A stretch of 64,000 nt of DNA from Coffea arabica. Lineage: Eukaryota > Streptophyta > Magnoliopsida > Gentianales > Rubiaceae. This document shows positions 59,857 to 64,000 of the stretch, piece by piece. The notes under the pieces were generated by a model. The model saw only the letters and a list, made by a program, of their open reading frames with translations, was not told the DNA's origin and made no database searches. The stretch lies in NCBI RefSeq assembly GCF_036785885.1, contig NC_092312.1, positions 38,171,239 through 38,235,238 on the forward strand, written 5' to 3'. Every line of letters begins with the position of its first letter. Within the stretch, counting starts at the first letter, position 1. A program made the translations under genes and the position numbers.

Positions 59857-62800
59857 TTAACCTTGCTGGTGGTGATATGAGAGAGACTAGGTTGAGAAAG
59901 GAATTTTAAAAGTGAATAAATTATTGATGGACATGAACTCCAGCAAGATTTCGGACTTGTAAGTCTAATCAAGACAAGAAGCACAACTATTATCTTCACC
60001 AGTGCAACCAATGCTCAACTTCCTAAACTAAGATGAACAATTCTGGCAACTATGAGTGCATTTCACGTTGAGAAGTTGAATAGGAGCCACTACGTTGAAC
60101 CAATAAGGAGATTACTTATCGAATCTATATACTTATTTGCACAACAATGAAAACCTTAAGGGTTCATACTAGAGTGTTAATCATGGGTTCTTTTGAGTCA
60201 TTAGACTACAAACTATGATGATCATGTAGCCAATTAAGTTAATCAATGAATTGATAGAGAGGCACATTTGTCTGCTGAAGTTATAGCTAATAGCCTTAAA
60301 AACTTTAGCTTCTGTATTTTCCATCGTCAAAAGAACGGGTATCTATGAAATATGGGTAATCCCAAATGTTTCATCTGAATAAATTCCAACCACATGAAAG
60401 GCTTTTAGGCTCCTTTCACCAGCTAGATACTTCGCATTGCATTACCACTACAAGTAGTGGGGAAAAGAAAACTGAAGCAGAGAATGTAACATATAATAAA
60501 GTTTTCTTTGAGCTTATACTTAATAAGCATTGCTGCAGATATCAAGATACATTGCTTCAGTGTTGAAAATAGTTGAATGTGCATTTTTAAAAATTGAGAA
60601 TTAATAGCAATCTAGAGACATAAGAACAGCATCTTTACATATCACTATACTGCTCACGAAATCATTACATTTGAGACATGTTTACCTTATGAGACAAGAA
60701 AGAGAAAAAAGCAAAAGGCCGATTCATAAGCTCAAGATGTACCATTTGCAATCACTTCAATAATAGTGCAGAGCAGAACCGTTGATGAAAGCATAAATGT
60801 ATTATTACCTCTGCAAAGTGCTTTTCTGGGGCGTCTATGCACCAAATAGCCACTTTCAAAATAGACTCCAAAGTGCCTTTGCCAGAAGCCATAATATCCT
60901 GACAAGATATTTGTGCACAAGACAGGTCGAGTTTAGAGGACAAATGCAGAAGTTAGACATATTAAAAAAAGGAAAAAAAAAAGATAAGAAACTCATTACT
61001 AGCATAGGAAGATGAACCTGTTCTATTGAACTCCCATATTTATTCTTGTAGCACTTGAAAGTTTCTCTAAGCTGAAAATAGTTTCTAGTGCTGAGTATCC
61101 AAACTAGATCATCATGATCCAACTGCCCCGTTTTAATTGCATCATGTAGAGTAGCTGCTTCTGAATTAGCAACACTAGAATTCACTACTTCTTTGTTAAA
61201 TCTGTATGAACTTATAAGTCGAACAAGTATCTGTGGAAGTCCAGATGAAATAGTCATTAGGAGAATTATTAATGCGTAACTTACAACATTAGGTTAAAAT
61301 GTGTTCTCTGCTCTGTAAATATGCTCAATGACAGTAACTGTTTGGATTATCAACAGATCTTCCAAAGTGAATGGCAGTCTGCCTCAAAATGCACAAGATA
61401 CCAACAAAAGCAATATCGCTAATGTGGACATTGGCTTCATTACCAATACATGCTCTACCTATATGCCATAATACTGAGTGCGGAGTGCACATAATAGCAT
61501 CTGTGTTCACATAATTCAAAGCAAATTAATTAAGAGAAGATACCTTTTGTATTGGCAGAGAAACATTTGAACTGATGTCCTCTTCAAGTGAACATTCAAA
61601 ATGCGAGAAATAAGCCTTCCTTACAGCAACGAGATGATGAGGAGATGATGCACATGCAATCTCAACAATTACTTGGAATTCCCTGATTCCTTTCTTCCTT
61701 GATTTCAGAGCTTCATTTACAAGCCTTGCATCTCTTTCAGGTGGATCATATGTCCACAAGATCACAGCTTTCTGTCACCAATCACCACAAAAACTTGCAC
61801 TTTTAGAGTTGAAAAGTTTACTGTGTGCAGTGTGCTTGAAAGCATCAAGTTCAAAGATATGCATGCTCCCCTTTTCTTTCTAAAGATCAAAGAGCAACTG
61901 CAGAATGACGTGTATTACACAAAATAAGGCAGTTCTATAACACTTTCAACTGGCCTTCATTTCGAAATATTGAACATGAAATGCGGGTTATCAGAGTTAT
62001 CCCATCCTCAACAGAGACAGAGATAAGTATGGAGAATTTACAGAGAGCCTACTCAGTTGCCAAGGTAAGCAGGCTGATACTCTTATAATTCAACAGAACT
62101 TTACTACCATTGAATTTGTTTGTACATCAACATCCTTGCGATCACAAAAACAGTGGGAAACCAGTAGTAAAACCAACATCTAAGTCAGATAAGAAGACAT
62201 TATAAAAAAAAAAAGCATACATAAAAGTGAAATTGGATAGAATACAAATATTTGCATTTGAAATTTATTTATTTGCAGTTCTAGAAATATAATTGTGAAA
62301 CTGAGTCCAAATGCAACACAACAAGAATGCCATTTTCAAGAGAGATTAAGTTGGAAATTGCATAAGCTAGAGAAACTAGAGAGAGCCCTTCCAAATTTAC
62401 CCTAATTAGCAGTCTTCTGATACACTTATGGTTCAACGGCTTACAAACTACAGTAGAAATCAAACTAATTATTACGCAAAGAAGTATTTTCAGGCAGTTT
62501 TGTTACCCTGAAATCACCAGACAATTCAGAAACGAGCTCATCAATTAGGGACTTGTTGTAAAGCTGCTGAAATGTTTCTCTGATGTTCTTCCTTTGGCTT
62601 GCATTTCTGCGTCCCAACACCTTTATTATTGCCTTCTCATCAGTCCCCCATCCTGAAAAATGAAATCCAACCAACCAAATCACCATTAACGTCAAACAAT
62701 TACATTCGCAGATGAATGAGTACTACAATAATCAAAACCCAACCAAAAAAAAAAAATTAGTTAACCACACAAAAATAGGAGGCATTTAAGGAAGAAGAAT

Positions 62801-62930
62801 CAGCAAGAAAAAGGAGTAGGTAGTAATTCTTGAAGAGTAAATTAAGAGAGAGACCTTGGAAGGCTTTCTTCAGTGTTTTACAGTCTTCAGCAGGAGATGG
62901 AACAATATCTGGTACTCTCAGTGTAGCCAT
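59364..62930 (-). CDS. ANN3: Annexin D3-like gene, copy 2 (six exons, 318 aa)
   Basis: Exons are 62930-62855, 62652-62507, 61771-61544, 61230-61018, 60898-60809 and 59567-59364. Their lengths (76, 146, 228, 213, 90 and 204) are identical to those of copy 1. All introns are GT...AG. The protein starts MATLRVPDIVPSPAEDCKTL and ends FLMTLLGGKI. Calcium loops are intact in repeat 1 (GWGTDE, with YDPPERDA) and repeat 4 (GLGTDEDSLTR, with GDTSGHY). Residue 40 is Arg (VLGRRNA), where copy 1 has His. Repeats 2 and 3 lack calcium loops. Its start and end are closer to Arabidopsis annexin D3 than are those of copy 1. It is predicted to bind acidic phospholipid membranes when cytosolic Ca2+ rises. It converges with the D4-like gene and shares strand with copy 1, about 17 kb away. 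Confidence 0.93.
59831..59856. repeat. GA microsatellite in annexin copy 2 intron 5
   Basis: About 13 GA units lie in intron 5, on a stretch with no other signal. Confidence 0.9.
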
Positions 62931-64000
62931 TAGTTCTCTTCACTTGGAATCTGTCTCCTGTTTCTGTTTTGTTTTCTTGACTTTTTTTGTTTTCCTGTTT
63001 AATTAGTTTTCCCTCCCCTGCCTGAGAAATGGCTGGAAAAGTGGAGTTGAAATTTATTTGTTCCAGTGGACATTTTTGCCCTTGCTGCAGTTTTTATTTC
63101 TTTCCAACTCTTTTTTTAGCCATTTTTTTTTATAAATTAGATTATCAACAGTGGTTTTTCACTTGTTTCTTGATCAGTCAAGTCTATGACATCATTTTCA
63201 TTTAATCATATGATATCCTGACAGGAATTTTTATATAAATTAACTTTTCTCTTTCATTTTAAAAAATGATGATGTGACAACAAAGATGTAGCAAAGATTT
63301 TTGGAGCTGTTGAAATTCTTGAACTGTTTAAACTATTTGCTTAGTAGGTTTGTCGCATGTTTGGAAATAATTAGATTTGGCATTAGAGTTTGAAATATTT
63401 GCTTAGTGGTGCTGTTGTTGCAAATTTGGAAGAAAGTGTTAAAGAAACTAGTTTTCGTTTGTTTTTTTATAGAACAAGGGTAATTTAGGGTATTTGAGGA
63501 AAAATCTAGCTTGATGGACCTATTTTGTTGCCTAAATAGTTAAGGCAAGGGAACTAGGTATAATTTTTAAAATTTGAGGGAGCTCTCTATAATTGTTAGA
63601 TACTTCATGGGAGGTTTGTGAAATTATCCCTTTCAAAAAAGTACCGCAATTTACTTCGACCCCTATCACAGATAAAAGTTGCATATAACAAAGTGGAAGA
63701 AATGCAAGAGATACTTGTTGCACCTCAAATACATGCGGGTGCATTAAGTAGTGGAACTCACTTTCGATATGCCTCGCGAAATTGACTTAGACATGCAACA
63801 CCTTGTTTCTTTAGATTATGCTACTTACCGTAAATATCAAATGGATGATACGGTACACTCATAGTGAAGAAGAATACAGCGGAAAAAAAATCAGATGAGA
63901 TACCAAATTACTTTGACGCAGTGACCTTTTTCTTTTTCTTTTTTTTTTAAAAAAAAACAATGTTTTTAAGGATGCTGAGAATTTCTTTAATTTATTGTTT
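62931..64000. other. Upstream region of annexin copy 2
   Basis: This contains the minus-strand 5' UTR and promoter. A weak TATA-like AAATAAATT (minus strand) lies near 63051-63060. No further gene is visible before the window ends in A/T runs. Confidence 0.4.

Overview
This is plant nuclear DNA from a dicot. It is AT-rich and packed with retrotransposons, and it holds three intact, intron-containing annexin genes. Several features fit an asterid. The large Gypsy-type array resembles the gag-only TR-GAG elements first reported in coffee, so a coffee-like (Rubiaceae) genome is possible, but the sequence does not prove the species. There are no bacterial, viral-genome or organellar features.

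Layout. (1) 1-2506: the 5' part of a minus-strand Copia element, with an open gag-protease frame running off the left edge, a primer-binding site, and a 1.1-kb LTR studded with a CGGACGTCCGA palindrome. (2) 2521-6645: an older, broken minus-strand Copia whose 3' end is joined to the last ~38 codons of ribosomal protein L23a (uL23). (3) 7594-20970: a plus-strand Gypsy-type, gag-only element in the order LTR-internal-LTR-internal-LTR. Its three LTRs are ~3.3 kb and both gag copies are broken. It lies in or beside a related Gypsy LTR relic that resumes at 20971-22514. (4) 22515-23850: a weak Athila/Tat-like relic. (5) 23855-33103: a nest of elements. A plus-strand LINE is split by a minus-strand LINE (10-bp target duplication), which is split by a CACTA transposon (3-bp duplication). 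The CACTA carries a decayed copy of a host hyccin (FAM126-type) gene, plus MITEs and minisatellites. (6) 33104-38740: AT-rich spacer, a SINE and a degenerate minus-strand Tat-type Gypsy. (7) 39245-62930: the annexin cluster.

The annexins are the only intact host genes. Each has six exons. Two are minus-strand annexin D3-like genes with identical exon lengths (318 aa each). Between them is a plus-strand annexin D4-like gene (315 aa). Arabidopsis ANN3 and ANN4 are also neighbours, so this looks like a conserved ANN3/ANN4 block with an extra ANN3 copy. The proteins are predicted soluble Ca2+-dependent phospholipid-binding proteins. The copies differ at residue 40 and in their calcium sites. Introns and spacers of the cluster contain small non-autonomous transposons and SINEs, many bounded by target duplications read directly from the sequence.

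No clearly new biological system is present. The items most worth following up are the Copia-L23a chimera, the gag-only triple-LTR array, the nested LINE/LINE/CACTA locus with its captured hyccin gene, and divergence within the annexin cluster. Exon joins and element ends were read by eye; no alignments or searches were run.
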